Of a DNA stretch of 50,772 bases, positions 8,538-17,299 are shown piece after piece. A program made the position numbers and the translations under genes. Source of the DNA: Bauldia sp. (GTDB taxonomy: Bacteria > Pseudomonadota > Alphaproteobacteria > Rhizobiales > Kaistiaceae); assembly GCF_020442045.1 (NCBI RefSeq), contig NZ_JAGRLA010000083.1:1-50772 (forward strand). Reading direction: 5' to 3'. Within the stretch, counting starts at the first letter, position 1. Each line of letters starts with the position of its first letter. The notes below the pieces were generated by a model. The model was not told where the DNA came from. It did no database searches and saw only the letters and a list, made by a program, of their open reading frames with translations.

Positions 8538-9703
8538 TCGGGCAGCGCGATGTTGTCCCTGAGCCCCCGGCCGATGGCGAGATGGGCGATGAACGGAATG
8601 CCCAGCATCTTCGATATCTGGTTGCGAAGGAACAGCCCGAGCTCCGAACTCGGCGCAAACGCGCCAGCGAAGCCCCTGGCCGCCTTCTGCTTCTCGAGGA
8701 TGAATGGGCGCATCAGCGCCTCGTAGCGTGAGAAGGCCGCGACGTGGTCGTCGTCGGCGCGGTGAAGCTCCCCGGCAAGGACGTAGGCGGCGATCATCGC
8801 CAGCGCCGATCCCTCGCCGGCAAGCAAGGACGCACAAAAGGCGGCGTCGCCGGCCAGCGCCACACGGTCCGAATGCCAGCCATCCATCCGGATCTGGCTG
8901 ACCCTGTCGAAATAGAGCGAGTCCGCCGCATCGAGGGCGGCAAGGATCGGCCCGCACTCCCAGGCGCCGTCGGCGAAACGGGCCGCGATTGCCGCCTTCT
9001 GATCGTCGACATCGGCCGGCATTTGCCGATCCTCGTCAATGTAGACGAAGAGGATCAGCGTATTGTCGCCACGCATCGCGAACCGCGCCACCTGACGCCC
9101 GACCTCGGTGTACATGACATAGACGAGTTCGTCGCGCGGCCGGTAGCCGGGAACCTCGAAGGCCGCGACCTTGTAGCCGAGATAATCCTCGAACCGGTCC
9201 TGGGGTCCGAAGGCGAGCTCGCGCACCCTCGAATGCAGGCCGTCGGCGCCGATCACCAGATCGAAACGACGTGGCGCGCTCCGGGCGAAGGAGACATCGA
9301 CGCCCTCCGGCGTCTCTTCGATCGCGGCGATGCTGTCACCGAAGACCGCCTCGACCTTGCCGTCGATGGTTCCGTAGATGGCGGAGGCCAGGTCGCCGCG
9401 GCGCAGGCTGACATAACGGTCGCGGGTCGCCTCGCTGAAGACCTCGGCGGAGAAACCGCCGCTCCGCCGGCCCTCACCGTCGACGAAACGGACCTCCTCG
9501 ACGAAATAGCCGATGTCGCGAAGATGAGGCGTCAGCCCCATCTTCCCGGCAATGTCGTAGCCGGCGCCCCAGAAGTCGATGACATAGCCGCCTGTCCGCA
9601 GGTTCGATGCATGCTCGACAAGCGTCGGCTCATGTCCGTAGCGCAGAAGCCAGTATGCGAGTGTCGGCCCGGCAATGCCGGCGCCGCTGATCAGTATCTT
9701 CAC
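8516..9703 (-). CDS. FAD-dependent monooxygenase (aromatic hydroxylase family)
   Basis: 395 residues of the class A flavoprotein monooxygenase family. The Rossmann GxGxxG is ISGAGIAGPTLA at 5-16. The D-G motif is VIGADGLHSRVR, and the second FAD motif G-D is VALAGDAAFC. There is no fused reductase or C-terminal thioredoxin-like domain. Substrate specificity cannot be read from sequence; relatives hydroxylate phenols, quinones or tetracyclines. Its 3' end overlaps matB on the other strand by 22 bases. A 97-base gap separates it from the sulfotransferase island, and it may mark the island's left boundary. Confidence 0.88.
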   Translation of the reverse strand: MKILISGAGIAGPTLAYWLLRYGHEPTLVEHASNLRTGGYVIDFWGAGYDIAGKMGLTPHLRDIGYFVEEVRFVDGEGRRSGGFSAEVFSEATRDRYVSLRRGDLASAIYGTIDGKVEAVFGDSIAAIEETPEGVDVSFARSAPRRFDLVIGADGLHSRVRELAFGPQDRFEDYLGYKVAAFEVPGYRPRDELVYVMYTEVGRQVARFAMRGDNTLILFVYIDEDRQMPADVDDQKAAIAARFADGAWECGPILAALDAADSLYFDRVSQIRMDGWHSDRVALAGDAAFCASLLAGEGSALAMIAAYVLAGELHRADDDHVAAFSRYEALMRPFILEKQKAARGFAGAFAPSSELGLFLRNQISKMLGIPFIAHLAIGRGLRDNIALPDYEADAA

Positions 9704-9800
9704 TGCGGTATCTCACGGCCTTCGGTCAGGTCGCGAAGTGTCTCGCGATATCGATGCGCCTGGCAAGCTCGCCCTCCTCCTCGACGCGATATCCCGGCCG

Positions 9801-10835
9801 TCAGCTCGACATCCGCGAGAATTTCAGGTTCCAGATCGCCGACAGGACCCTTGCCGTATCTTCGGCTGTGGGCCGCGGCGGATCGACCGTCTCGGGCAAG
9901 GCAGCGATGTCCGAGGTATCGAAAAGCTCATCACTGTCGAAGCAGGCCCGGGCCAGCGCGCGATTGCCGGCCTCGAAATGCGAAAGGAACGTTTCCGCCT
10001 CCGCCCGGCTGACCGGCTTGCCCCGCCCCGGAAAAAGCTCGCCGGCGAGCGCGCCCGTTCCCCTGAGGCCGGCCTTCTCATAGCCATGCTGCCCCCAGGC
10101 AAGGTTGAATTGCCGCAGGACCTCGAGGGCGATCGGATCGAGCGACGCGTTCTCCGCCTCGATCCTGAAGGCCTCCGCTGCTGCCTGTTCGAACAGGCCG
10201 GAACGGGACAGGAAGTCGACGACCACGTCGCCGGAGAGCAATGCCGACCGATCGAAGCGATGGATGTGGAACGACTCCATCGGGAAGACCGATGTCCACA
10301 GCCGGAATATCCGATGGAAGTCGAAAGCCAGGAAGTCGCGCCCTCCTTCCTCGAAAGGCGGGAAGACATTCTCCCTGATCCCGCCGACCTTGATGACGGT
10401 CGAATACATGCTGCGCATCAGCAGGTCCTGCCGCCGGATGTAGAAGTGGATGTCGATCGCCTCGAAGAAACGCTCGATAAATGCCTTCAGCCGCTCGACC
10501 TCGGCGGCATTCTGGAGCCGCGACAGATGCTCGTTGACGATGACGACCGTTCCTGTTCGCTTGCGGCAGGTCTCCATCTCCTTCGCGAAGTCGCGGCGGA
10601 AGCCCTTGCGGAACTTCTCGATTGCCGCGTCGTCAGTCAGGCCGAGCCGGCGCTTGCGGATGTCGAGCCGGTCATTGTCCATCGCGAAGCAGGAAATCTT
10701 GACGTGCCTCTGGCCGTGGAAGAGCTCCGGATAATGGATCTTCCGGGCGGCGAGCAGGCCGCCATTCTTCGTCAGCGAACGCTGGATCGAGGTCGTGCCC
10801 GTCTTCTCGGCGCCGATGTGAAGAACGCATCTCAT
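9801..10835 (-). CDS. Sulfotransferase domain protein A (HIGxxKTGTT class)
   Basis: 344 residues. The 5'-phosphosulfate loop LHIGAEKTGTTSIQ lies at 5-18. The 3'-phosphate-binding motif is FYIRRQDLLMRSMYS, with R134/R135 and S142. Between them the strand VVIVNEHLSRL is also typical of this class. These bind PAPS and transfer sulfate to a hydroxyl or amine. An alternative GTG start at 10856 abuts the TGA of the upstream gene and would suggest coupling; I prefer the ATG at 10835 because sister proteins begin two to six residues before the same loop. It is the last gene of a three-gene minus-strand unit (B, the unknown protein at 10857, A). Acceptor unknown; a glycan is likely from context. Confidence 0.83.
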   Translation of the reverse strand: MRCVLHIGAEKTGTTSIQRSLTKNGGLLAARKIHYPELFHGQRHVKISCFAMDNDRLDIRKRRLGLTDDAAIEKFRKGFRRDFAKEMETCRKRTGTVVIVNEHLSRLQNAAEVERLKAFIERFFEAIDIHFYIRRQDLLMRSMYSTVIKVGGIRENVFPPFEEGGRDFLAFDFHRIFRLWTSVFPMESFHIHRFDRSALLSGDVVVDFLSRSGLFEQAAAEAFRIEAENASLDPIALEVLRQFNLAWGQHGYEKAGLRGTGALAGELFPGRGKPVSRAEAETFLSHFEAGNRALARACFDSDELFDTSDIAALPETVDPPRPTAEDTARVLSAIWNLKFSRMSS

Positions 10836-10856
10836 TCCGCGTCGCGCCCCGATCAC

Positions 10857-11726
10857 TCAGCCCATGCCCGACACGCCACGCTCGATCGCCGCGCCAAGCG
10901 CGGCGATTTCCGGAACGATGGCGAGCCAGCGCCTGTCGACGTCGTCGAGATAGGCGATCGCCGTCTCGTCGCCGACCAGCGACCAGTAGTCATTCGGGTC
11001 GGCGGCGAAAGGCGGAGACGCCTCCATGGATGCGATCTCGCGCGCGGTGGCGACGATCCGGCGGGCCTCCATGCTTCGAACGGCTTCCGAGCACAACCGC
11101 CTGACCGGGGAACGCTGGCGGATCGCGGCAAGCGGCAACCGGGGAAACACCAGTCGCGAACGTGGCCGCGTCGAGAAGTTGACGACCATCGTCCCCGCCG
11201 CGAGGCCGTAGGCGAAGAGGCGGGCGCTCTTGGCCTCCAGGCTGCGGAGGGTGAGGTTGCCGCGCAGCGGATCGGCCTCCCCCTTCCCGTAGAAATGCGT
11301 CTCCTTGTCGTCGTAGATCATGTCGCAGGCATAGAAGCCGACCATCGCGGGCGTCAAATACCGCACCGCCCAGTAACCGGCGTTGAAGGCCATCGTCGAC
11401 CCCGAGAAGAGCAGTCCGCCGGCACTTCTGACATGCTTGAGGTAGTTCACCTCGCGGACCAGGTCCGCCGGATAGTCCTGCGGCGGGCGATTCTCATCGG
11501 GAAAATTCCGCGGGAAGACGACATAGTCGAAGTCGCTCCTGATCCGCCAGGCATTGTTGATCGCCACCCTCACCAGGCCGTCGAGATCGACATCGGCGAG
11601 CGCTGCCGCTTCCGGCGCGCTGCCGGCGAGCAGCACGACACGGCGACGCGTCAGGGCCGACCAGAGCCGCGGCCCCGAGGTCGACGGGAAGACGGCGTCG
11701 GCGCGCGATGCTGCGGGCTTTCCCAT
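10857..11726 (-). CDS. Unrecognised protein, possibly DUF115/GT29-like glycosyltransferase
   Basis: 289 residues, no confident family. It begins with a Rossmann-like strand RRVVLLAGSAPEAAAL and has VRVAINNAWRIRSDFDYVVF, then LFSGSTMAFNAGYWAVRYL, VGFYACDMIYDD and THFYGKGEADPLR. The order recalls DUF115- and GT29-type proteins that bind a nucleotide sugar: a strand, an N-N-A-W stretch, a Gly-Ser-Thr turn, then D-M-I-Y and T-H. I cannot confirm this. Its ATG overlaps the stop of sulfotransferase B by one base, and its stop abuts the next gene, so all three are probably translated together. It may supply the sugar that its two sulfotransferase neighbours modify. Confidence 0.6.
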   Translation of the reverse strand: MGKPAASRADAVFPSTSGPRLWSALTRRRVVLLAGSAPEAAALADVDLDGLVRVAINNAWRIRSDFDYVVFPRNFPDENRPPQDYPADLVREVNYLKHVRSAGGLLFSGSTMAFNAGYWAVRYLTPAMVGFYACDMIYDDKETHFYGKGEADPLRGNLTLRSLEAKSARLFAYGLAAGTMVVNFSTRPRSRLVFPRLPLAAIRQRSPVRRLCSEAVRSMEARRIVATAREIASMEASPPFAADPNDYWSLVGDETAIAYLDDVDRRWLAIVPEIAALGAAIERGVSGMG

Positions 11727-12457
11727 CAGGCGGCGGACTGGCGCCGTGCGATCGCCTGCAACTGGCGATAGATCGCATATTCGGGCTCGAGCGCCGCCTT
11801 TACCCTGGCGATTTCGTCCTCGTCCATCACCGATGTGATGCTTCGCGGCGACACCTTGGAGACGTGGACCTTGGAATAGAGCTTGTCCGCCATCGCCGGC
11901 TCGACGTTACACACCGAGCAGATTTCACCGAGGAAGGCGTCGGTGTCATCGATTTCCCTGACCACGCCGATATTCTTCTCGATCCGGTCGACATAGTCGG
12001 GCGACTGGAAATAGTAGACGTAGTTCCAGCGCAGATGCCGGATACCGGCATAGGCGAACAGCGCGGCCGACTTGAGCCTCTCGTCGTCGGAGACGAGGGC
12101 CCGCAGCAGTTGCTGCGGCTCGCTGAAAAATGAAAAGGAGATCGCCTCCGGCGTGTTCCAGATGTGGTTGCGGCGTGGTCGCCCCATCCGCATCCGGCTC
12201 AGGAACCCGCTGACCATGCGCTCGACCGGATCGCGGATCACCACATGAATGCTGATCTCGGGAAATTGCTGGAGAATATGCTCGACGGTCCAGGGATGAT
12301 TGAACTTGGTCGGAACCTTCTCCGCGCCGATCGTCTGCGTCAGCTTGTTGAGGAACTGGCCGATCCCCGAGCCTCCGGTTTTCGGGATATGAAGATAGCC
12401 ACTCCGCTTCGAGCGAGCCGCTTGCAGCCGCAGATTCTTCTCGTAGCTTTTCTTCAT
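11726..12457 (-). CDS. Sulfotransferase domain protein B (HIPKTGG class)
   Basis: 243 residues. The 5'-phosphosulfate loop YLHIPKTGGSGIG sits at 21-33 and the 3'-phosphate motif VVIRDPVERMVSGFLSR includes R75 and S83. This is the pattern of the Sulfotransfer_2 type, related to carbohydrate sulfotransferases. I chose the ATG at 12457 (MKKSYEKNLR); the frame extends to 12505 but that part has no recognisable structure. It is the first gene of the B-unknown-A unit and is divergent from sulfotransferase C across 241 bases. No signal peptide or membrane segment is evident, so it should act in the cytoplasm where PAPS is made. Confidence 0.85.
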   Translation of the reverse strand: MKKSYEKNLRLQAARSKRSGYLHIPKTGGSGIGQFLNKLTQTIGAEKVPTKFNHPWTVEHILQQFPEISIHVVIRDPVERMVSGFLSRMRMGRPRRNHIWNTPEAISFSFFSEPQQLLRALVSDDERLKSAALFAYAGIRHLRWNYVYYFQSPDYVDRIEKNIGVVREIDDTDAFLGEICSVCNVEPAMADKLYSKVHVSKVSPRSITSVMDEDEIARVKAALEPEYAIYRQLQAIARRQSAA

Positions 12458-12698
12458 TAAGATCAACACCTTGGCGCAAGAGACCCGGCTCACTCGCGGC
12501 TGCAATCTGCCAAACTCGCCGTGGCGTTACAAGGCGGGAGGCGTCGGGCTCGTGCCTGTTCCCGCGGATTCCGCTGGAAGCAGTGGCGGAAATCCGACCC
12601 GCACCGATTGCACATGGCAGGGCGCCGGAATACGAAGGCCCGTCGGCCGCCGCCTCCATTCCGGCCGACGGCCAGCCCAGAACAAGACACCCGGTTCG

Positions 12699-13415
12699 AT
12701 GATCGTCAGCTACGAGAAGAATTTCATCTTCATCAAGACCCGCAAGACGGGCGGAACCAGCGTGGAAATAGCGCTGACGCCGTCATGCGGCCCCGACGAC
12801 ATCCTCTCGCTTATCACCCTCGAGGACGAGCATCTGCGGCTTCAGGACGGACGGGTCGCGGCGCGCAACTATGTCGGAGACCGGGGCCTCGAAACCAGAA
12901 TCGAGCGGGCCATCCTGAAACGGAAGCCGGGCCGGTTCCGGAAGCTGCGGAAGCAGGCGATCGGCCAGGGGGCGCTGACCAACCATTCCTCCGCCTCGAA
13001 GATCAGGAACGCCATACCGCGGGAATTCTGGGACAAGGCCTTCAAGTTCACGATCGAACGCCACCCTTACGAGAAAGTCGTCTCCGGGGTCTATTGGGGC
13101 AGCCGCCACCAGACCGAGAAGAACATGGTCGAGCTGCTCGACGAGAAGGTGGCGATCCGGCCCGAGGATCTCCGCCTTTACTCGATCGACGGCGAGGTCG
13201 TTGTCGACGAGATCCTGCGGCAGGAGACACTGGCCGAAGACCTCATGCGCATTTCCGACAGGCTCGGCCTCGACCTCCCGGCGACGCTGCCAAACGCCAA
13301 GGGCGCGCATCGCGCGGACCGCCGTTCGGCGCATGACATCCTCAGCCCCGCACAGAAGAAGGTGATCTACGAGCGTCACCGCCGGACGTTCGACCTACTT
13401 GGCTATCAGCCCTAG
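12699..13415 (+). CDS. Sulfotransferase domain protein C (KTRKTGGTS class)
   Basis: 238 residues. The start SYEKNFIFIKTRKTGGTSVE places the phosphosulfate loop at 13-21, with K-T-R-K-T-G-G-T-S instead of the common H-I-P-K-T-G-G-T-S. The 3'-phosphate motif is TIERHPYEKVVSGVYW with R121 and S129. The C-terminal end FDLLGYQP resembles the FENFGYDP end of protein E; the two are clear paralogues flanking sulfotransferase D. The frame runs 76 codons upstream, but that part is low-complexity and I discard it. The last 21 bases overlap the end of the convergent gene for protein D. Acceptor unknown. Confidence 0.82.
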   Translation: MIVSYEKNFIFIKTRKTGGTSVEIALTPSCGPDDILSLITLEDEHLRLQDGRVAARNYVGDRGLETRIERAILKRKPGRFRKLRKQAIGQGALTNHSSASKIRNAIPREFWDKAFKFTIERHPYEKVVSGVYWGSRHQTEKNMVELLDEKVAIRPEDLRLYSIDGEVVVDEILRQETLAEDLMRISDRLGLDLPATLPNAKGAHRADRRSAHDILSPAQKKVIYERHRRTFDLLGYQP

Positions 13416-14498
13416 CAGCCCGCGCTTCCTGCCGCGACGCTCCGCCGGCCGGCCCTTTCGGAGGGCCTTCTTCTGCTCCTTCGCCCCCCGGACAAACGCC
13501 GCCGCGGCCATCGCGACCGCCGCCTCCGCCACCGCGCCGTCGTCGAGGCTTTCGGTCGGGGCGGCGGAAGCGGAGGATTCGAATATCTCCCGGCCATCGA
13601 AGAAGTCGGCCGACAGGTTCCGGATCTCGTCGGCAAGCGCTCCATGGAGGTCCGCCAGCTGTCCGGCGCTCAGCCGCTCGCCCTTTCCGGCAAATCGCTT
13701 CGATACGTAGGTCCGGAAAAACACCGGCCGCCGCTCTTCCCGCGCCGCGTAGTGCCGGTTGATCCTGAGCAGCAGGGCCTGACCGAGCGGAGAGATCGAG
13801 CGATTGGCGGAAACGACACGCTGATCGGCACTCGCCGAGACATCCATGTCGAGGAAGGTGGCGCAAAAGTCCTCGACAACATCACCGCCGCGAAGCCGCT
13901 TGCGGCTGAATTCGCGGAGGTCGACCGAATCCGGGCCGAAGGCATTGCGCCACGCCGCGAGTTTCGTCCAGTAGGAAAGCGTCGGGCCGAGTGCCGCGAC
14001 GAATTCGTCGAGGGATTTCGTACCGCCCATCTTCAGGTGCTGCGAATACGCGCTTTCCGCGAAGCTCGCCGGGTCCCGCACATAGGCGACGACCCGGACA
14101 TGGTCGAAATAGCGGTCGAGAAGCGCCTTCAGCTCCCTTATCTGGTCGTCCTTCAGAAAGATGTAGAGTGCCTCGTCGGAAATGACGATCTGCCGGGCCT
14201 TGGTCTGCCGCAACTCGCTATCGAATTCCTCGAGGAACCGATCCCGGAAACGCTCCCGCTCCTCGCGGGACTTGAGACCGAGGATGCGATCGAAGCCGGT
14301 CATGGATCGATCGACCGGCAGTATCGAGAGCGTCAGCCCGACATGGCGCACCACCACCCGCTCGCCATGCACCCGCCCCGCACGAGGATACAGAACCCCA
14401 TGCTCCATCAGCCGGGCGTCATGATTGGCCAGGAATTTCTGGATCGAAGAGGTTCCCGTCTTCGTCGTCCCGATATGCAGAACCAGTTCCAAAATCAC
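13395..14498 (-). CDS. Sulfotransferase domain protein D (HIGxxKTGTS class)
   Basis: 367 residues from a GTG at 14498, preceded by ACGAGG. Phosphosulfate loop LHIGTTKTGTSSIQ at 7-20; 3'-phosphate motif YVRDPASFAESAYS with R141 and S149. The strand ARQIVISDEALYIF between them matches the same class as A, J and the C-terminus of the 1252-residue protein. The last 60 residues are Ala-rich then strongly basic (RGAKEQKKALRKGR and RRGRKRG), unlike the other members, and could contact a polyanion or membrane. An upstream TTG at 14621 would add 41 residues but overlap the divergent promoter region of protein E, so it is less likely. Confidence 0.82.
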   Translation of the reverse strand: MILELVLHIGTTKTGTSSIQKFLANHDARLMEHGVLYPRAGRVHGERVVVRHVGLTLSILPVDRSMTGFDRILGLKSREERERFRDRFLEEFDSELRQTKARQIVISDEALYIFLKDDQIRELKALLDRYFDHVRVVAYVRDPASFAESAYSQHLKMGGTKSLDEFVAALGPTLSYWTKLAAWRNAFGPDSVDLREFSRKRLRGGDVVEDFCATFLDMDVSASADQRVVSANRSISPLGQALLLRINRHYAAREERRPVFFRTYVSKRFAGKGERLSAGQLADLHGALADEIRNLSADFFDGREIFESSASAAPTESLDDGAVAEAAVAMAAAAFVRGAKEQKKALRKGRPAERRGRKRGLLGLIAK

Positions 14499-14629
14499 CC
14501 TCGTCGCCACCACGCAAACCGCAATACAAGCCGTCTTGCCGTGTTTCGCAACCTGCCCTGCCCTCCGATGGTTTGATAAGGGTCGCGATTCTTCGTAAGA
14601 GCAGCCTTTCCCGGCCACCAAGTGTCGTC

Positions 14630-15310
14630 ATGCTCGTTTCGCATCGATATCGCTTCATTCTGATCAAGACCCGCAAGACGGCGGGTTCGAGCCTCGAAGG
14701 CCTGCTTGAGCCGCTTTGCGTGCCCGAAGGCCATGTCGTCCAGCATGCCGTCGACGAGATCGTCACGCCCGCCGGCATTGTCGGCGCAAGGGCAAGCGGC
14801 AAGGGCGGACGGTCGTTCACCGCCCACATGTCGGCGAAGCGCATCAAGAAGGCGCTGCCGCGAGGCGTTTTCGACTCCTACACGAAGATTCTTCCGGTCC
14901 GTGACCCCTTCGACAAGGTGGTCTCGTGGTACTGGCACGTCATGCCGGACGAGACGAAGGAGCGTGTCGCGAACGACTTCGCCGATGCCCGTTCGCTGTT
15001 TCGCGACTGGATCAAGATGCGTCCGTCACTCAACACCGACGAGGGCTTCTATCAGATCAGGGGCCAGAGGATCGACTGTCTGCTCGTTCGCTACGAAGAG
15101 CTGGCCGAAGGCGTCGCGGCGGTGTCGGAAGCCATCGGCGTGCCGCTCGACCTGAATTCGCTCCCCAGGTGGAAGTCCGGATCGCGACTGCACAAGGAGC
15201 ATGCCGCCGCCGACTATTACGACAAGCGGGCGGCCGACATCGTGCGCGCCAGGTTCACCTTCGACTTCGAGAATTTCGGCTACGACCCGAACAGCGTCTG
15301 CCCGTCCTGA
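14630..15310 (+). CDS. Sulfotransferase domain protein E (KTRKTAGSS class)
   Basis: 226 residues. Loop FILIKTRKTAGSSLEG at 9-24; 3'-phosphate motif LPVRDPFDKVVSWYW with R91 and S99. It is a paralogue of protein C (shared KTRKT loop, shared end pattern). The ATG at 14630 puts the loop in the same position as in C; the frame from 14573 adds only 19 residues without structure. It is divergent from D and is followed 82 bases later by the sulfotransferase-GT4 fusion on the same strand, so E and that fusion may be co-transcribed. Confidence 0.82.
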   Translation: MLVSHRYRFILIKTRKTAGSSLEGLLEPLCVPEGHVVQHAVDEIVTPAGIVGARASGKGGRSFTAHMSAKRIKKALPRGVFDSYTKILPVRDPFDKVVSWYWHVMPDETKERVANDFADARSLFRDWIKMRPSLNTDEGFYQIRGQRIDCLLVRYEELAEGVAAVSEAIGVPLDLNSLPRWKSGSRLHKEHAAADYYDKRAADIVRARFTFDFENFGYDPNSVCPS

Positions 15311-15392
15311 TCGGCGGGGCAAACCGGAGCCCACCGCTTGACGCTCCCCAAGGGATAAACGATAGCAGGTCCCTGAACAGGGTTCTTTTGCA

Positions 15393-17267
15393 ATGCCACT
15401 CTTCAGGGTCTTCGACCGCCTGGTTCTTTTCGTCCATATCCCGAAGGCGGGCGGGACGAGCGTCGAGCGCTTCCTCTCCGCCGCCGGCGAAACAGCGCTG
15501 CTGCACGGACGGAAGATCCGTGGGATGAGCATGACCCCGCAGCATATCCACGCCGACATCTACGAGAAGATCCTCCCGGAAAGCTTCTACGACTACTCCT
15601 TCTGCATCGTCCGCAATCCCTTCGACCGGCTGGCCAGCGAATACATCATGCGAACCGGGTCGGAAGAGGATTTCGACCGATGGGTCGAGCGGATATTCTC
15701 CGAATATCCGGCGGACCAGTTCGTCCACGACAACCACATCCGGCCGCAGACGGAGTTCATCCTGCCCGGCATCGAGGTGTTCCGCTTCGAGGAAGGCATC
15801 CGGAATATCATCGGCCGGGTGGCCGCCCGCCTCGACATCGAGCCGCCGAAGGAGGATGTCCATCAGCGCAAGAGCCCACCGATCGAGATCAGCGCGACCG
15901 AGCGCACGCTGCAGCGCATAGAGGAATTCTACGCCAGCGACTTCGAAGCCTTCGGCTACGCACGGGACGATTCGAGCCGTTTCGGACGCGGCCAGAAGGG
16001 GAAGAAACGATCGACCTCCGGCGCCTCGCTGCCGACCCGGGTCGTCAGCGACAAACCCTTGTCGATAGCGCTTTTCGTCCCCTGGATCACAAAGGGCCGC
16101 GGCGGCACGGAGAGCATTGGCGCGATGGTCGCGAACGGAATGGCCGAAAGGGGGCATTCCGTGAATATCCACACCTTCGACGACAATCGCGGCGAGCCGA
16201 CATGGCCCCTGCGCCCCGAGATCACCATCAGCTGGCATCCGGAGACCGACACGGAATCCTCGGACAGCCAGCTCCTGATGGAATTGACCCTCCAATCGCC
16301 CGACGTGATCGTCGGGCTCCATATGAACCGCATCTGCTTTCGCTACGTATATTGTGGCTACAAGCTGAATTGCCCGGTCCTGCTGTCGGAGCATACCGAT
16401 CCGGATTTCGCCGACGAGACCGGAGCCCTGCTCCGCGGCGAACGCGAACGGATATTTGCCAGCGCCGACCACATCCACCTCCTGACCGACGGATTCCGGA
16501 ACGACCTGCCCTCTTACCTGAGGTCGAAGGCGACGGTGATCCCCAACACGGTCGCCCCGGCGGCGCATCAGGCCGATCCGGCGGGACACGATGCCGCGCG
16601 GAAGACGATCCTCTGCGTTGCCCGGCTGGTGCCACGCAAGAATGTCGACACGCTGGTTGCCGCCTTCGGCAAGGCGACGACGCCCGACGACGGCTGGTGC
16701 CTCAGGATCGTCGGCTATGGCTCGCTCCTCGATCAGCTCCGCGCCCAGGCGGAGATGCTGGGCCTCGGCTCGAAAGTCATTTTCGAGGGTCGTAAGGAAG
16801 ACGCCTATCCGTTCTACGAGAAGGCACAGCTCGTGGTCCTGCCGTCCTATGCGGAAGGGCTGCCGCTTGTTCCGCTCGAGGCAATGGCGCACGGCCTCCC
16901 CTGCATCGGCTTCAGCGACTGCAGCGGCATCCCGATCCTCATCGAAAACGGCGTCACCGGACTGCATGTCGAGCGCGAAGACCAGGTCGACAGCCTCGCC
17001 GATGCCATCCGCAAGCTGATGTCCGACCCGAACCTCCGGGCGTCGATGGGGAAGGCGGCGAAGGCGCGCTACGATTCCATGTTCGCGCCGGAACTGATCC
17101 TCGATCGCTGGGAGGCGCTGATCCAGCGCGCCGCCCTCACCCACCCGCAGTCGAGGCATCTTCGCGAGATTGCCGGGTCGGTGGTATCGCGGGTGGCGAT
17201 CCGCTCGGCCCTGGAGAATGGGCCAAGCTCCTATTTCGCCCGCAGGAGCCCCGAAGGCGAGGCCTAG
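15393..17267 (+). CDS. Sulfotransferase-GT4 glycosyltransferase fusion (domain F)
   Basis: 624 residues, two enzymes in one chain. Residues 1 to about 195 are a sulfotransferase: loop FVHIPKAGGTSVERF at 13-27 and 3'-phosphate motif CIVRNPFDRLASEYI with R74 and S82. After a basic Ser/Lys linker around 195-215, residues about 220-605 are a GT-B glycosyltransferase of family 4. Its start is LFVPWITKGRGGTES, the middle strand ILCVARLVPRKNVDTL, and the donor-site E-x7-E is E488 and E496 in YAEGLPLVPLEAMAHG. One protein could thus add a sugar and sulfate it or its neighbour. The single frame is uninterrupted, so this is a real fusion and not two genes. It is convergent with the 1252-residue gene, 32 bases apart. 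Confidence 0.88.
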   Translation: MPLFRVFDRLVLFVHIPKAGGTSVERFLSAAGETALLHGRKIRGMSMTPQHIHADIYEKILPESFYDYSFCIVRNPFDRLASEYIMRTGSEEDFDRWVERIFSEYPADQFVHDNHIRPQTEFILPGIEVFRFEEGIRNIIGRVAARLDIEPPKEDVHQRKSPPIEISATERTLQRIEEFYASDFEAFGYARDDSSRFGRGQKGKKRSTSGASLPTRVVSDKPLSIALFVPWITKGRGGTESIGAMVANGMAERGHSVNIHTFDDNRGEPTWPLRPEITISWHPETDTESSDSQLLMELTLQSPDVIVGLHMNRICFRYVYCGYKLNCPVLLSEHTDPDFADETGALLRGERERIFASADHIHLLTDGFRNDLPSYLRSKATVIPNTVAPAAHQADPAGHDAARKTILCVARLVPRKNVDTLVAAFGKATTPDDGWCLRIVGYGSLLDQLRAQAEMLGLGSKVIFEGRKEDAYPFYEKAQLVVLPSYAEGLPLVPLEAMAHGLPCIGFSDCSGIPILIENGVTGLHVEREDQVDSLADAIRKLMSDPNLRASMGKAAKARYDSMFAPELILDRWEALIQRAALTHPQSRHLREIAGSVVSRVAIRSALENGPSSYFARRSPEGEA

Positions 17268-17299
17268 CTGGTCTAGACCGGCTGGACAGGGCGCCGTCC

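Noticed and set aside
6972..8957. Long minus-strand open frame opposite matB (661 codons)
   Set aside because: It is Arg/Gly/Asp-rich with no domain and lies opposite a clear acyl-adenylating enzyme; this is expected in GC-rich DNA.
9675..11771. Long plus-strand open frame (698 codons) opposite sulfotransferase A and the unknown gene
   Set aside because: No motif, and the minus-strand proteins show PAPS-binding motifs and coupled starts.
12471..12698. 76-residue N-terminal extension on sulfotransferase C
   Set aside because: No structure, crosses the divergent promoter region, and the paralogue E starts at the equivalent MLVS position.
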